From the NCBI RefSeq assembly GCF_014656295.1, contig NZ_BNCD01000001.1, positions 248,001 to 312,000 of the forward strand: a stretch of DNA of 64,000 nt. Reading direction: 5' to 3'. Shown in pieces: positions 9,371 through 17,561 of this stretch (its first letter is position 1; each line of letters begins with the position of its first letter). This stretch comes from Streptomyces sulfonofaciens. Lineage in GTDB: Bacteria; Actinomycetota; Actinomycetes; Streptomycetales; Streptomycetaceae. The notes beneath the pieces are model-generated. The model did not search any database. It was not told the origin of the DNA and was given only the letters and a program-made list of their open reading frames with translations. Made by a program: the position numbers and the translations under genes.

Positions 9371-9376
9371 ACGCTA
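9371..9376 (-). promoter_or_regulatory. putative -10 element of the spermidine synthase-like gene
   Basis: TAGCGT on the minus strand, 7 nt before the GTG start, with no ribosome-binding site, so a leaderless mRNA is likely. Confidence 0.4.
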
Positions 9377-9432
9377 CGTCACCGGACAACTCTGCTCCGT
9401 CACCCACACGTGTGGTACTGAGGTGAACGGCG

Positions 9433-9963
9433 TCAACAGCCCGCCAGCAGCAGGCTGGGCACGCGCACGCCCACCCTGGTGCGGGTCGTCACCAGCTCGC
9501 CGTCCTGCGGGTAGGCGTGCCAGGTGCGCCAGTGCACGTGTCCGTCGTGCCGCTGCGCCAGCATCGCCGTGAACGCGTAGGGGCTGCCGGGGAAGATGCC
9601 GACGAGGCCGTGCGGGTGGTCCGACACCAGCGCGATGAGCTCCCGCGCACGCCCGGCGAACTGGCCGGGGGCCAGGGTCTCCACGCAGGCGGCGAACTCG
9701 TACTCCCACTCGCCGAGCCGCTTGGCGACGCCCAGGGGGAGTGAGGTGCTGGTGCCCGGCAGACAGGCGACGGTCTCCGAGCAGACGCCCCGGTCCTCTT
9801 CGAGGATGACCTGGTGGGAAGCGCCGAGGAGTCTCAACTGGATCCTGGCGTCCTTGAGTTCGAGATCGAGGTCGGCGAGGGCGGGCAGCGGCTCGCGCCC
9901 GAGTGCCCAGGCGAGGTCAGCCGCGCGCGTGTCGGTGTAGGAGGTGGTCAGGGTCCTGAGCAT
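9433..9963 (-). CDS. DUF2617 family protein
   Basis: A 176-residue actinobacterial protein of unknown function, recognised from the start MLRTLTTSYTDTRAADLAW and the conserved DLDLELKDARIQLRLLGASHQV and PGSPYAFTAM segments. It is soluble, with no signal peptide or catalytic motif that I can name. The ATG at 9963 has GGAG 8 nt upstream. The spermidine-synthase-like gene follows 69 bp downstream on the same strand, so cotranscription is possible. Confidence 0.82.
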   Translation of the reverse strand: MLRTLTTSYTDTRAADLAWALGREPLPALADLDLELKDARIQLRLLGASHQVILEEDRGVCSETVACLPGTSTSLPLGVAKRLGEWEYEFAACVETLAPGQFAGRARELIALVSDHPHGLVGIFPGSPYAFTAMLAQRHDGHVHWRTWHAYPQDGELVTTRTRVGVRVPSLLLAGC

Positions 9964-10266
9964 GGGTCCGCTCCGCTAGCACGCAATGGAGGTGGGGCCG
10001 GCGCGTCCGTCCGGACGCCGGGGACGTGGCCGGCCGTTCACCGGTGATCGCAGAGAGATCCGTCCGGTCACGCACCGGGCACCCCGAATGCCGACTCGTG
10101 CCCACGAGAATGTCCGAGGGCCGCATTAACGGATAAGAGGGAATCATGAGCAGAGGTGTCACCACAGCGTTTTTACCCAACTTCGTCGGGTTTCCTTCGC
10201 CCGGGCGCCCCGCAGCCCACCCGTTCAACTCCGCGGCACCTCATGCGCGGGCGTGTGCGACAGCGA
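9964..10266. other. intergenic region upstream of DUF2617
   Basis: About 300 bp with moderately lower GC near 10100-10150 (ATTAACGGATAAGAGGGAATC). It should contain the DUF2617 promoter. A start codon at 10146 has a purine-rich leader, but the frame it opens is not convincing as a gene. Confidence 0.4.
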
Positions 10267-10300
10267 AGTGCCCGCCGGGTTCGCTCACCCGGCGGGCACT
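10267..10300 (-). terminator. hairpin terminator for the Gly/Cys-rich protein gene
   Basis: Perfect 14-bp inverted repeat (arm AGTGCCCGCCGGGT) with a 6-nt loop, about 95 nt after the stop of the 10395-10703 gene. Confidence 0.6.
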
Positions 10301-10394
10301 CCATGGGGACAGGCGCACCGGAGTCGTTCCCCCGGCGGCTCCGGTCCGTGCGGATCGGCTGCCCCGTGTCAGCCGTTCCGCCTCGGCCGCCCCC

Positions 10395-10703
10395 TCATCC
10401 GCCCCCGCCGCCGCAGCCGCCGCCTCCGCAGGACGAGCCGCCGCCGCAGGAGTGGCCGCCTGAGCAGGAGTGGCCGCCGCCGTGCGATCCGCCGTGCCCG
10501 TGCGACGAGCCTCCGCTGTCCGACAAGTAGGCGCCGCCCCCGGCCCCGCCGGCCCACCAGCTTCCGGACCCACCGCGCCGCGAACTCCCGCCGCGCCGCT
10601 GCGCCTTGGCGCGGGCCACCGTCTTGCCCCTGTTGTTGCGGCTGGTCGCGATCAGGACCGCCGCGACCACCCCCAGCACCACCAGGATGACGACCATCTG
10701 CAT
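10395..10703 (-). CDS. small membrane protein with His/Gly/Cys-rich tail
   Basis: A 102-residue protein. Residues 2-19 (QMVVILVVLGVVAAVLIA) form a single membrane helix, followed by a basic stretch (RNNRGKTVARAKAQRR). The last 40 residues are nearly all Gly, Ser, His and Cys, with the pattern SHGHGG, GHSCSGG, GHSCGGG, SSCGGGGCGG. The tail could bind metal or form disulfides; that is inference. The start is well supported: GGAGGAGGGCG directly precedes the ATG. No pathway is suggested by the neighbours. Similar Gly/Cys tails occur in uncharacterised Streptomyces membrane proteins. Confidence 0.65.
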   Translation of the reverse strand: MQMVVILVVLGVVAAVLIATSRNNRGKTVARAKAQRRGGSSRRGGSGSWWAGGAGGGAYLSDSGGSSHGHGGSHGGGHSCSGGHSCGGGSSCGGGGCGGGGG

Positions 10704-10956
10704 CGCCCTCCTCCTTCCGTTCTCCCCCGCAGCGACTCCCCCAGCCGCTGTCGGCGCGCTGTCCGCGCCGTTCTCCGTGCCCTGGTGCGTCCCCGAGCCC
10801 TCGCGCTTCGCGGCACCGCGGGTAGCGGCCGTCCACCATGGCTCAGACGCCTCAGGGCCTTGCCGTGCTCACGTTCCACCTTCAGCGTGACAGGGGGATG
10901 CCCTCGTGCACCGGGCGCCAAAGCAGAGTTGAGGAAGTCCAGAGGTTCGGCCCAGG

Positions 10957-12282
10957 ATGGCTGGCATGACGTCCACTGCCCCCGCCGCCGGCACCGGGCC
11001 CCGCCCGCTGCTCAACCGCAGGCTGGCCGAGTTCGGCACCACGATCTTCGCGGAGATGTCCGCACTGGCCCTGCGCACCGGCTCCATCAACCTCGGCCAG
11101 GGCTTCCCCGAGACCGACGGCCCCGAGGAGATCCGCGAGGCGGCGGTGCGCGCGCTGCGCGACGGCCGCGGCAACCAGTACCCGCCGGGGCCCGGCGTCC
11201 CCGAACTGCGCACCGCGGTCGCCGACCACCAGCGGCGCCGCTACGCGCTCGACCACGACCCGGACACCGAGGTGCTGGTCACGGCGGGTGCGACGGAGGC
11301 GATCGCCGCGGCGCTGCTGGCCCTGGTGGAGCCCGGCGACGAGGTGATCGCGCTGGAGCCGTACTACGACTCGTACGCGGCGTGCATCGCCATGGCGGGC
11401 GCCACCCGCGTGCCCGTCACCCTGCGGCCCGCCCCGGCCGCCGCACCGGCTCAGGGCTCGGCGGCGCCGGACGCACCGCACGCCTCGAACCCGTCGGCCC
11501 CGCCGGGCGCCCCGGTCCCGCGGGGCTCGGCCGGCGGCGCGGCGGCGCACCGCACGTTCCGGCTCGATCTGGACGAGCTGCGGGACGCCGTCACCGACCG
11601 CACCCGGCTGCTGCTCCTGAACACTCCGCACAACCCGACCGGCACGGTCCTCACCCGTGCGGAACTGGCCGAGATCGCCCGCCTCGCCGTCGAGCGGGAT
11701 CTACTGGTCGTCACCGACGAGGTCTACGAGCACCTCGTCTTCGACGGCGCCGAGCACATCCCGCTGGCCACCTTCCCCGGGATGCGGGAGCGCACGGTCA
11801 CCATCGGCTCCGCGGGCAAGACGTTCTCGTTCACCGGCTGGAAGGTCGGCTGGGCCACCGGATCGGCGGAGCTGGTGACGGCCGTGCGGGCCGCCAAGCA
11901 GTTCCTGACGTACGTGGCCTCCGGGCCCTTCCAGTACGCGGCCGCCGAGGCGCTCGCGCTGCCCGACAGCTATTTCGAGGGCCTGCGCGACGAGCTCCAG
12001 GCCGGCCGCGACCTGCTGGCGGCCGGCCTCGCCGATGCCGGCTTCGAGGTCTACCGCCCCACGGGCACCTACTTCGTCACGACGGACATCCGCCCGCTCG
12101 GCGAGAGCGACGGCTTCGCCTTCTGCCGCGCCCTGCCGGAGCGCGTCGGGGTCGTCGCCATCCCGAACGCGGTCTTCTACGACCACCGCGAGATGGGCGC
12201 GCCCTATGTCCGCTTCGCGTTCTGCAAGCGGAAGGACACCCTGGCCGAGGCGGTGACCCGCCTGGGGCGGCTCGCGCCGTGA
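10957..12282 (+). CDS. PLP-dependent class I/II aminotransferase (DapC/kynurenine aminotransferase-like)
   Basis: A fold-type I aminotransferase of 441 residues. It has INLGQGFPETDGP near the start, NTPHNPTGT for PLP/substrate contact, DEVYEHL with the PLP-pyridine aspartate, and the Schiff-base lysine in GSAGKTFSFTGWKVGW. Relatives act as N-succinyldiaminopimelate or glutamine/kynurenine aminotransferases; sequence alone does not decide. About 40 residues rich in Ala, Pro and Gly (about 158-198) interrupt the core between VPVTLRP and FRLDLDEL, where relatives have a short loop. The start could be ATG 10957 or ATG 10966; neither has a strong ribosome site. It is monocistronic. Confidence 0.88.
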   Translation: MAGMTSTAPAAGTGPRPLLNRRLAEFGTTIFAEMSALALRTGSINLGQGFPETDGPEEIREAAVRALRDGRGNQYPPGPGVPELRTAVADHQRRRYALDHDPDTEVLVTAGATEAIAAALLALVEPGDEVIALEPYYDSYAACIAMAGATRVPVTLRPAPAAAPAQGSAAPDAPHASNPSAPPGAPVPRGSAGGAAAHRTFRLDLDELRDAVTDRTRLLLLNTPHNPTGTVLTRAELAEIARLAVERDLLVVTDEVYEHLVFDGAEHIPLATFPGMRERTVTIGSAGKTFSFTGWKVGWATGSAELVTAVRAAKQFLTYVASGPFQYAAAEALALPDSYFEGLRDELQAGRDLLAAGLADAGFEVYRPTGTYFVTTDIRPLGESDGFAFCRALPERVGVVAIPNAVFYDHREMGAPYVRFAFCKRKDTLAEAVTRLGRLAP

Positions 12283-12420
12283 CGGGGCCGGGGACGCGCA
12301 CGTGCCGGTCCGGCTCCACCGGACGCGGCCGGGCCGGCCGCCGGGATCATGCCCGACGGCCCGGGCTCCGTCCCGCCGCCGGGACGCCGTGCCGTTCCGC
12401 CGCCGCGGGGGCGTGGTGCT

Positions 12421-12957
12421 TCAGGAGTCGTCGTCCGGCTTCTCGTCGTCCGAGGCCGAGTCGACGTCCTTCTCCAGGCCGAACTGCTCGACGAACCAGC
12501 GGTCGAACTCGATCGCCGCCCGCACCCAACTGACCGTGGACGACACGAAGTGCTCCAGGCTGACGCCGGTGCCGACCAGCATCTGCGCCTCACCGATGAA
12601 GCGGACCGTGCCGTCGTCATGGGTGTGGCTGTAGACCTTGGGCCACAGGGTGCGGCGGTTCCAGTCGTCGACGGCCTCCAGGAGCTGGGGCTTGTCCTCG
12701 ATCTGGTGGGGCCGGTCGTAGAACGTGCGAACGGAGAAGACCTGCTGGTCGCCCTCGCCGCGGAACATGAAGTACGTACGGAACTTCTCCCACGGCGCCG
12801 CGAGGTCGCCCTCTTCGTCGACGACGTACTTCAGCTCCATCTGGTCCAGTAGCTGTTTGACCAGGTCCTGATCGGGGATGACGGGGCCCGCCGGTCCCTC
12901 AGGCTGCGGGTCGGGCTTGCCCCCGAAGTTCGGAATCGAGGACGGGTCGATGCTCAC
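12421..12957 (-). CDS. YbjN domain-containing protein
   Basis: A 178-residue acidic protein of the YbjN family, a fold related to type III secretion chaperones. Conserved segments are LLDQMELKYVVDEEGDLAAP, YFMFRGEGDQQVFSVRTF and WNRRTLWPKVYSHTHDDG. The tail is very acidic (SASDDEKPDDDS). I prefer the GTG at 12957 (VSIDPSSIPNFGG) because AAGGGA lies upstream at suitable distance; an ATG at 12996 would add 13 residues. It is upstream of nothing obvious on its strand, and clpB lies behind it. Function is not established in actinobacteria. Confidence 0.85.
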   Translation of the reverse strand: MSIDPSSIPNFGGKPDPQPEGPAGPVIPDQDLVKQLLDQMELKYVVDEEGDLAAPWEKFRTYFMFRGEGDQQVFSVRTFYDRPHQIEDKPQLLEAVDDWNRRTLWPKVYSHTHDDGTVRFIGEAQMLVGTGVSLEHFVSSTVSWVRAAIEFDRWFVEQFGLEKDVDSASDDEKPDDDS

Positions 12958-13147
12958 CGTGATTGTCCCTTCGTAGGTGCCGCCATCCTCCCCCATGTCC
13001 GACGGGTGCCCGCAACCCCCGCCCCTGGAACCGCTCGGGTTTCAGCTTTCAGCACAGTTCCGGCAGCGGCGCGCGTCGGCGGGGTGCCGGGGCGGGGTGC
13101 GGCCGGCCGGGGCGCCGAGGGCGCCTTCGCCCGCGGCGCCCTCGGCT

Positions 13148-15769
13148 CTACAGCTCCTTCTTCGCAAAGGCCGGGCCCACCAGCAGACCGTCCCCGAAGG
13201 CGCTCACCCGGACCGTGTCGCCGTCCTTGACCTCACCGGACAGGATCGACCTGGCGAGGCGGTCGCCGATGGCGGTCTGCACGAGGCGGCGCAGCGGCCG
13301 TGCGCCGTACGCCGGGTCGTTGCCCTCGTCGGCGAGCCAGACCAGGGCCTCAGGAGTGACCTCCAGGGCGAGGCGGCGCTCGGCGAGGCGCTCCGCGAGG
13401 CGGTCGATCTGGAGCTGGGCGATCCGGCTCAGCTCGTCCTTGTCGAGGGCGGAGAAGACCACCAGCTCGTCCAGGCGGTTGAGGAACTCGGGCTTGAAGG
13501 AGGCCCTGACCACCTCCAGGACCTGCTGCTTCTTCTCCTCCTCACCGAGCACGGGATCCACCAGGAACTGGCTGCCCAGGTTGGACGTCAGCACCAGGAT
13601 GGTGTTGCGGAAGTCCACCGTCCGGCCCTGCCCGTCGGTGAGCCGGCCGTCGTCCAGCACCTGGAGGAGGATGTCGAAGACCTCCACGTGGGCCTTCTCC
13701 ACCTCGTCCAGCAGGATGACGGAGTACGGCCGCCTGCGCACCGCCTCGGTGAGCTGGCCGCCCTCCTCGTAGCCGACGTACCCGGGCGGCGCGCCGACCA
13801 GGCGGGCGACGCTGTGCTTCTCGCTGTACTCGCTCATGTCGATGCGGACCATGGCCCGCTCGTCGTCGAAGAGGAAGTCCGCGAGGGCCTTGGCCAGCTC
13901 GGTCTTGCCCACGCCCGTCGGGCCGAGGAACAGGAAGGAGCCGGTGGGCCGGTCGGGGTCGGCGACACCGGCCCGGGAGCGGCGCACCGCGTCCGAGACG
14001 GCGCGCACGGCCTCGGTCTGGCCGATCAGGCGCTTGCCGATCTCCTCCTCCATGCGCAGCAGCTTCTGGGTCTCGCCCTCCAGGAGGCGCCCCGCGGGGA
14101 TGCCGGTCCAAGAGCCGACCACGTCCGCGATGTCGTCCGGGCCCACCTCCTCCTTGACCATGGTCTGCTGCTTGCGGAAGGAGGCGACCTCCTCCTCGGC
14201 CTCGGAGGCGGCCTCCAGGTCGCGCTCCAGCGCGGGGATCTCCCCGTACAGCAGCTTGGAGGCGGTGTCGAAGTCGCCGTCCCGCTGGGCGCGCTCGGCC
14301 TGGCCGCGCAGTTCGTCGAGCTTCTCCTTCAGCTCGCCGACGCGGTTCAGGGACTGCTTCTCCTTCTCCCAGCGGGCGGTCAGGCCGCGCAGCTCCTCCT
14401 CCTTGTCGGCGAGGTCGCGGCGCAGCCGCTCCAGGCGCTCCCGGCTCGCCTCGTCGGTGTCCTTGCCGATGGCCAGCTCCTCCATGCGCAGCCGGTCCAC
14501 GGCGCGCTGGAGCTCGTCGATCTCCACGGGCGAGGAGTCGATCTCCATACGGAGCCGGGAGGCGGCTTCGTCCACGAGGTCGATGGCCTTGTCGGGCAGG
14601 AAGCGGGAAGTGATGTACCGGTCGGAGAGCGTGGCGGAGGCGACGAGGGCGCTGTCCGCGATCTGCACCTTGTGGTGCGCCTCGTAGCGGCCCTTGAGGC
14701 CGCGCAGGATGGCGATGGTGTCGGCGACGGTCGGCTCGGCGACCAGTACCTGCTGGAAGCGGCGCTCCAGGGCGGCGTCCTTCTCGATCCGCTCCCGGTA
14801 CTCGTCCAGCGTGGTGGCGCCCACCATGCGCAGCTCGCCGCGGGCCAGCATGGGCTTGAGCATGTTCCCCGCGTCCATGGCGGAGTCGCCGCCCGCGCCG
14901 GCGCCGACGACGGTGTGCAGCTCGTCGATGAAGGTGATGACGCGGCCGTCGCTGTCCTTGATCTCGGCCAGCACCGCCTTCAGGCGCTCCTCGAACTCAC
15001 CGCGGTACTTGGCGCCCGCGACCATCGCGCCCAGGTCCAGCGAGACCAGCCGCTTGTCCTTCAGCGACTCGGGCACGTCGCCCTTGACGATGCGCTGGGC
15101 GAGGCCCTCGACGACGGCGGTCTTGCCGACGCCGGGCTCGCCGATGAGCACCGGGTTGTTCTTCGTGCGCCGCGAGAGGACCTGCACCACGCGGCGGATC
15201 TCCTGGTCGCGGCCGATGACCGGGTCGAGCTTGCCCTCGCGCGCCGCGGCCGTGAAGTCGGTGCCGTACTTCTCCAGGGCCTTGTACTGGCCCTCCGGGT
15301 CGGGTGTGGTCACCCGGCGTCCTCCCCTGGTCTTCTGGAACGCGTCCAGCAGCTTCTGCGCGGTGGCGCCCTGCCCGCGCAGCACCTCGCCCGCCTGGCC
15401 GCCCTTGGCGGCGATGCCGATCAGCAGGTGCTCGGTGGAGACGTAGTCGTCGCCCAGCTCCCCGGCGCGCTCCGCGGCGTCGGCGAGCACGGCCAGCAGC
15501 TCGCGGTTCGGCTGCGGGGGTGCCACGGTGGAACCCGTGACACGGGGCAGCGCGGCCAGGGCACGCTCCGCGGCGGCCCGTACCGCCGCCCGGTCGGCCC
15601 CGACCGCGGCGAGCAGATCGGTGACGTTCGCGGGCTCCTGCTGGCCCCGGCCCTCCAGGAGGGTCAGCAGCAGGTGCAGCGGGGTCAGGTCCGGATGGCC
15701 GTCGGCGACGGCTCGGTGGCTGGCCGCGCTGAGCGCGTCCCGGCTTCTGTTCGTCAGCTCGGCGTCCAC
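13148..15769 (-). CDS. clpB: ATP-dependent disaggregase ClpB
   Basis: Hsp100 chaperone of 873 residues that works with DnaK to rescue aggregated proteins. Visible in order: the N-terminal Clp repeat domain, the first AAA+ module with [17 protein letters not shown], the coiled-coil middle domain rich in Glu/Arg/Leu (about 410-530), and the second AAA+ module with [16 protein letters not shown] and [12 protein letters not shown] chose GTG 15769 ([11 protein letters not shown]), which has AAGGAA 8 nt upstream. A HAIR operator lies about 110 bp upstream, so HspR repression is expected. Confidence 0.96.
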   Translation of the reverse strand: MDAELTNRSRDALSAASHRAVADGHPDLTPLHLLLTLLEGRGQQEPANVTDLLAAVGADRAAVRAAAERALAALPRVTGSTVAPPQPNRELLAVLADAAERAGELGDDYVSTEHLLIGIAAKGGQAGEVLRGQGATAQKLLDAFQKTRGGRRVTTPDPEGQYKALEKYGTDFTAAAREGKLDPVIGRDQEIRRVVQVLSRRTKNNPVLIGEPGVGKTAVVEGLAQRIVKGDVPESLKDKRLVSLDLGAMVAGAKYRGEFEERLKAVLAEIKDSDGRVITFIDELHTVVGAGAGGDSAMDAGNMLKPMLARGELRMVGATTLDEYRERIEKDAALERRFQQVLVAEPTVADTIAILRGLKGRYEAHHKVQIADSALVASATLSDRYITSRFLPDKAIDLVDEAASRLRMEIDSSPVEIDELQRAVDRLRMEELAIGKDTDEASRERLERLRRDLADKEEELRGLTARWEKEKQSLNRVGELKEKLDELRGQAERAQRDGDFDTASKLLYGEIPALERDLEAASEAEEEVASFRKQQTMVKEEVGPDDIADVVGSWTGIPAGRLLEGETQKLLRMEEEIGKRLIGQTEAVRAVSDAVRRSRAGVADPDRPTGSFLFLGPTGVGKTELAKALADFLFDDERAMVRIDMSEYSEKHSVARLVGAPPGYVGYEEGGQLTEAVRRRPYSVILLDEVEKAHVEVFDILLQVLDDGRLTDGQGRTVDFRNTILVLTSNLGSQFLVDPVLGEEEKKQQVLEVVRASFKPEFLNRLDELVVFSALDKDELSRIAQLQIDRLAERLAERRLALEVTPEALVWLADEGNDPAYGARPLRRLVQTAIGDRLARSILSGEVKDGDTVRVSAFGDGLLVGPAFAKKEL

Positions 15770-15876
15770 GTGTGGTGTTCCTTCCTCGCTTCTGGCTCGT
15801 TCTGGTGCACTGCCGTCCGCGGGCCCCGGCACCCGGGCCGCCCCCGGCCGCTACTGACTCACATAGCGTACACAAA

Positions 15877-15897
15877 GTTGAGTCTATTCCGCTCAAG
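15877..15897 (-). promoter_or_regulatory. HAIR operator (HspR site) upstream of clpB
   Basis: GTTGAGT-N7-GCTCAAG matches the known HspR inverted repeat CTTGAGT-N7-ACTCAAG with small deviations. It lies 108 bp before the clpB start, in the expected promoter area. HspR is encoded at 21713-22168. Confidence 0.8.
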
Positions 15898-15956
15898 GAC
15901 AGGAAGGGAGGGGGCGGCCGCGAAGCCGTGCACATCTGTGGATAAGTTTCCGGGCC

Positions 15957-16517
15957 ATGGCCTCCCACCGGCGCGACCCGCACACCCCTTCCGCCTCGTA
16001 CCTCCGCTTCTGGCAGGACCGGCACCTGTGCACCCTGACGACCCTGCGCGCGGACGGCACGCCGCACGTGGTGCCGGTCGGTGTGACGTACGACCCGGGG
16101 GCGGGCCTCGCCCGGGTGATCGCGTCCCGGTCCAGCGCGAAGGTGCGCCATGTGCTCGCCGCGGGCGGGGGTGGGGGCGAGAGTCCTGCCGGCGGGCCCG
16201 GCGGGCCCGGCGGGCCCGGCGGATCCGGTGCGCCCGGCGGGACCGGCGGGCCGGGCACGTCCGGCGGGCCCGGCGGATCCGATGCGCCCGGCGGATCCGG
16301 TGGGCCGGGGCGGCCGGGGGGCGCGCCGGTAGCGGTCTGCCAGTTCGAGGGCCGGCTGTGGGCCACGCTCGAAGGGCTCGCGGTCGTCCGCACGGAGCCG
16401 GAGCTGATCGCGGACGCGGAGCGGCGCTACGAGGAGCGGTACGGGAGGGCGCCGCGGCCGAACCCGAACCGGGTGCTGATCGAGATCGCCCTGACGGCGG
16501 CGCTGGGCAACTGCTGA
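15957..16517 (+). CDS. pyridoxamine 5'-phosphate oxidase-like (split-barrel flavin) protein
   Basis: A 186-residue protein of the PPOX/F420-dependent split-barrel superfamily: YLRFWQDRHLCTLTTLRADG, TPHVVPVGVTYD, and a C-terminal VCQFEGRLWATLEGLAVV followed by a RYEERYGRAPRPNPNRVLIEI tail. The barrel is interrupted by about 55 residues of Gly/Pro/Ser (about 68-124) encoded by repeats of GGCGGGCCC. The cofactor (FMN or F420) cannot be told. There is no Shine-Dalgarno sequence; TAAGTT occurs 8 nt before the ATG. It diverges from clpB across the HAIR element and converges on the Rieske-like gene. Confidence 0.8.
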   Translation: MASHRRDPHTPSASYLRFWQDRHLCTLTTLRADGTPHVVPVGVTYDPGAGLARVIASRSSAKVRHVLAAGGGGGESPAGGPGGPGGPGGSGAPGGTGGPGTSGGPGGSDAPGGSGGPGRPGGAPVAVCQFEGRLWATLEGLAVVRTEPELIADAERRYEERYGRAPRPNPNRVLIEIALTAALGNC

Positions 16518-16561
16518 GGGGGCGTGCCGCACCCGAGCGGGGCGTGCCGCACCCGAGAACT

Positions 16562-16604
16562 GCAGCGGCGCCACCGTGTCTCAGGTCCACGGTGACGCCG
16601 CTGC
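16562..16604. terminator. bidirectional terminator hairpin
   Basis: A 17-bp inverted repeat with one mismatch and a 9-nt loop between the convergent PPOX-like and Rieske-like genes. The left arm begins GCAGCGGCGCCACCGTG. Confidence 0.65.
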
Positions 16605-16648
16605 GGGGGGGAAGTGCCTGCGCGATCTACAACGACGGGGGAATCGCG

Positions 16649-16987
16649 TCAGGCACTGCGGGGGGTGGCGGAGATGGTCTGTGGCGCTCCAGGTGCGTCG
16701 GGTTCCACCATGTGGTGGTCGCGCTGGTCGAGGTTGACGAAGATCATTCCGTAACGGACGGCGCACCGCACGGGCCGGGGCGCGCCGCGCGGGCGGCGCA
16801 GGCACCGGTAGGCCCGGATGTCGTCGTCACCGTCACGGGCCACGACGACCGGCTCACCGAACAGCGTGACCATCAGCGAGTCCCCGGGGTGCGGGATCGC
16901 CGTGACGAGGTCGATGAAGTGCCATCCGGAGCGGTAGGCGGTCGCCATCTCGCGCCGGAAGGAACGGTCGTCGGGAGGGGTGGTCAT
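16649..16987 (-). CDS. Rieske-like mini-protein lacking [2Fe-2S] ligands
   Basis: A 112-residue cytosolic protein. Its layout follows the N-terminal Rieske domain of ring-hydroxylating oxygenases: GWHFIDLVTAIPHPGD, then LFGEPVVVARDGDDDIRAY, then CLRRPRGAP where relatives have a C-x-H-R-G motif, then RYGMIFVNLDQ. The first ligand histidine is replaced (C-L-R) and the segment carrying the second Cys-x2-His pair is missing, so an intact Rieske cluster cannot be bound. The ATG overlaps the stop of the DSGWG-repeat gene by 4 bp (ATGA), indicating translational coupling. I infer it serves the repeat protein, for example as a binding partner or chaperone; an enzymatic role is doubtful. Confidence 0.7.
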   Translation of the reverse strand: MTTPPDDRSFRREMATAYRSGWHFIDLVTAIPHPGDSLMVTLFGEPVVVARDGDDDIRAYRCLRRPRGAPRPVRCAVRYGMIFVNLDQRDHHMVEPDAPGAPQTISATPRSA

Positions 16988-17430
16988 ACGTTCACCGAGC
17001 CGGCGGAGTTGCCCCAGCCGCTGTCCGCGGACACCAGGCCCCAGCCGCTGTCGGCGGGCGCGAGGCCCCAGCCGCTGTCCGCCGGCGTGGCCGCGACATC
17101 GTTGCCCCAGCCGCTGTCCGCGGGGATCACCCGCGCACCGCCGGAACCCCAGCCGCTGTCGCCGGCCGCGAGACCCCAGCCGCTGTCCGCCGGCGTGGCG
17201 CCCCAGCCGCTGTCGGCAGGGAGGACACGGTTGCCCCAACCGCTGTCGGCGGGCACCGCCGAGGCGCCGCTGCCCCAACCGCTGTCGGCCGGAGCCGCCT
17301 GTACCGAACCGGCGCCGACCTGCTGCACCGGAGCCTTGGCCTGGCCCTCACCGGCGGCACCGAGTGCCCCAAAAGCCACGACCGTGGAGAAAGCGGTCGC
17401 AAGTACTGAGCGAAGCAATCTCGTGTACAT
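16984..17430 (-). CDS. exported protein with nine DSGWG repeats
   Basis: A 148-residue protein of unknown function. Residues 1-33 are a signal peptide: RLLR, a hydrophobic core (SVLATAFSTVVAFGALGAA) and a probable AKA cleavage site. The mature part has nine copies of DSGWG starting at about residues 49, 62, 72, 82, 91, 105, 118, 127 and 136. Seven copies follow PA and one follows SA, and they are separated by 4-9 variable small residues. Apart from the repeats there is no domain. GAGGAC lies upstream of the ATG. It is the first gene of a two-gene unit with the Rieske-like protein and is divergent from two LuxR-type regulators. It could be a structural surface protein, a multi-copy peptide precursor or a modified peptide substrate; none is proven. 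Confidence 0.8.
   Translation of the reverse strand: MYTRLLRSVLATAFSTVVAFGALGAAGEGQAKAPVQQVGAGSVQAAPADSGWGSGASAVPADSGWGNRVLPADSGWGATPADSGWGLAAGDSGWGSGGARVIPADSGWGNDVAATPADSGWGLAPADSGWGLVSADSGWGNSAGSVNV
17000..17300 (-). repeat. coding repeat array (nine DSGWG units)
   Basis: Nine direct repeats of the 14-mer CCCCA(G/A)CCGCTGTC (plus-strand sense) at irregular 27-42 bp intervals, always in the same reading frame. Seven copies are identical and two share the same G-to-A change, which points to recent amplification or strong selection at DNA level too. Confidence 0.85.
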
Positions 17431-17561
17431 AGTCGGCTTCGTCCTCACTTGATGAAGTCTTCTCCCCCGGTGCAACAAGACGATGGCTCATTCAGGCACG
17501 TCAATGCCACAGGAGCGATGCATCATGTTCTTGCACGTTCAGGACCCTGGGGGGTGGAGCA
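17431..17561. promoter_or_regulatory. divergent promoter region between repeat-protein unit and regulators
   Basis: 131 bp of lower GC DNA between the minus-strand DSGWG unit and the plus-strand regulator pair. On the minus strand a TTGACG is present near 17500, but no well-spaced -10 hexamer is obvious. This is the natural place for binding by the adjacent LuxR-type proteins. Confidence 0.4.

Noticed and set aside
10146..10463. Plus-strand open frame with a purine-rich leader
   Set aside because: It runs through a perfect terminator hairpin and opposite the Gly/Cys-rich gene; composition after 20 codons is random.
17000..17300. Regular short direct repeats resembling a CRISPR array
   Set aside because: Repeat unit is 14 bp, spacing is irregular and always a multiple of three, and the repeats encode DSGWG in one frame; no cas genes.
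12977..17452. Very long plus-strand open frame (over 1400 codons) covering clpB and beyond
   Set aside because: It is the antisense frame of clpB and the DSGWG gene; composition is Leu/Val/Asp/Gly-rich without any family motif.
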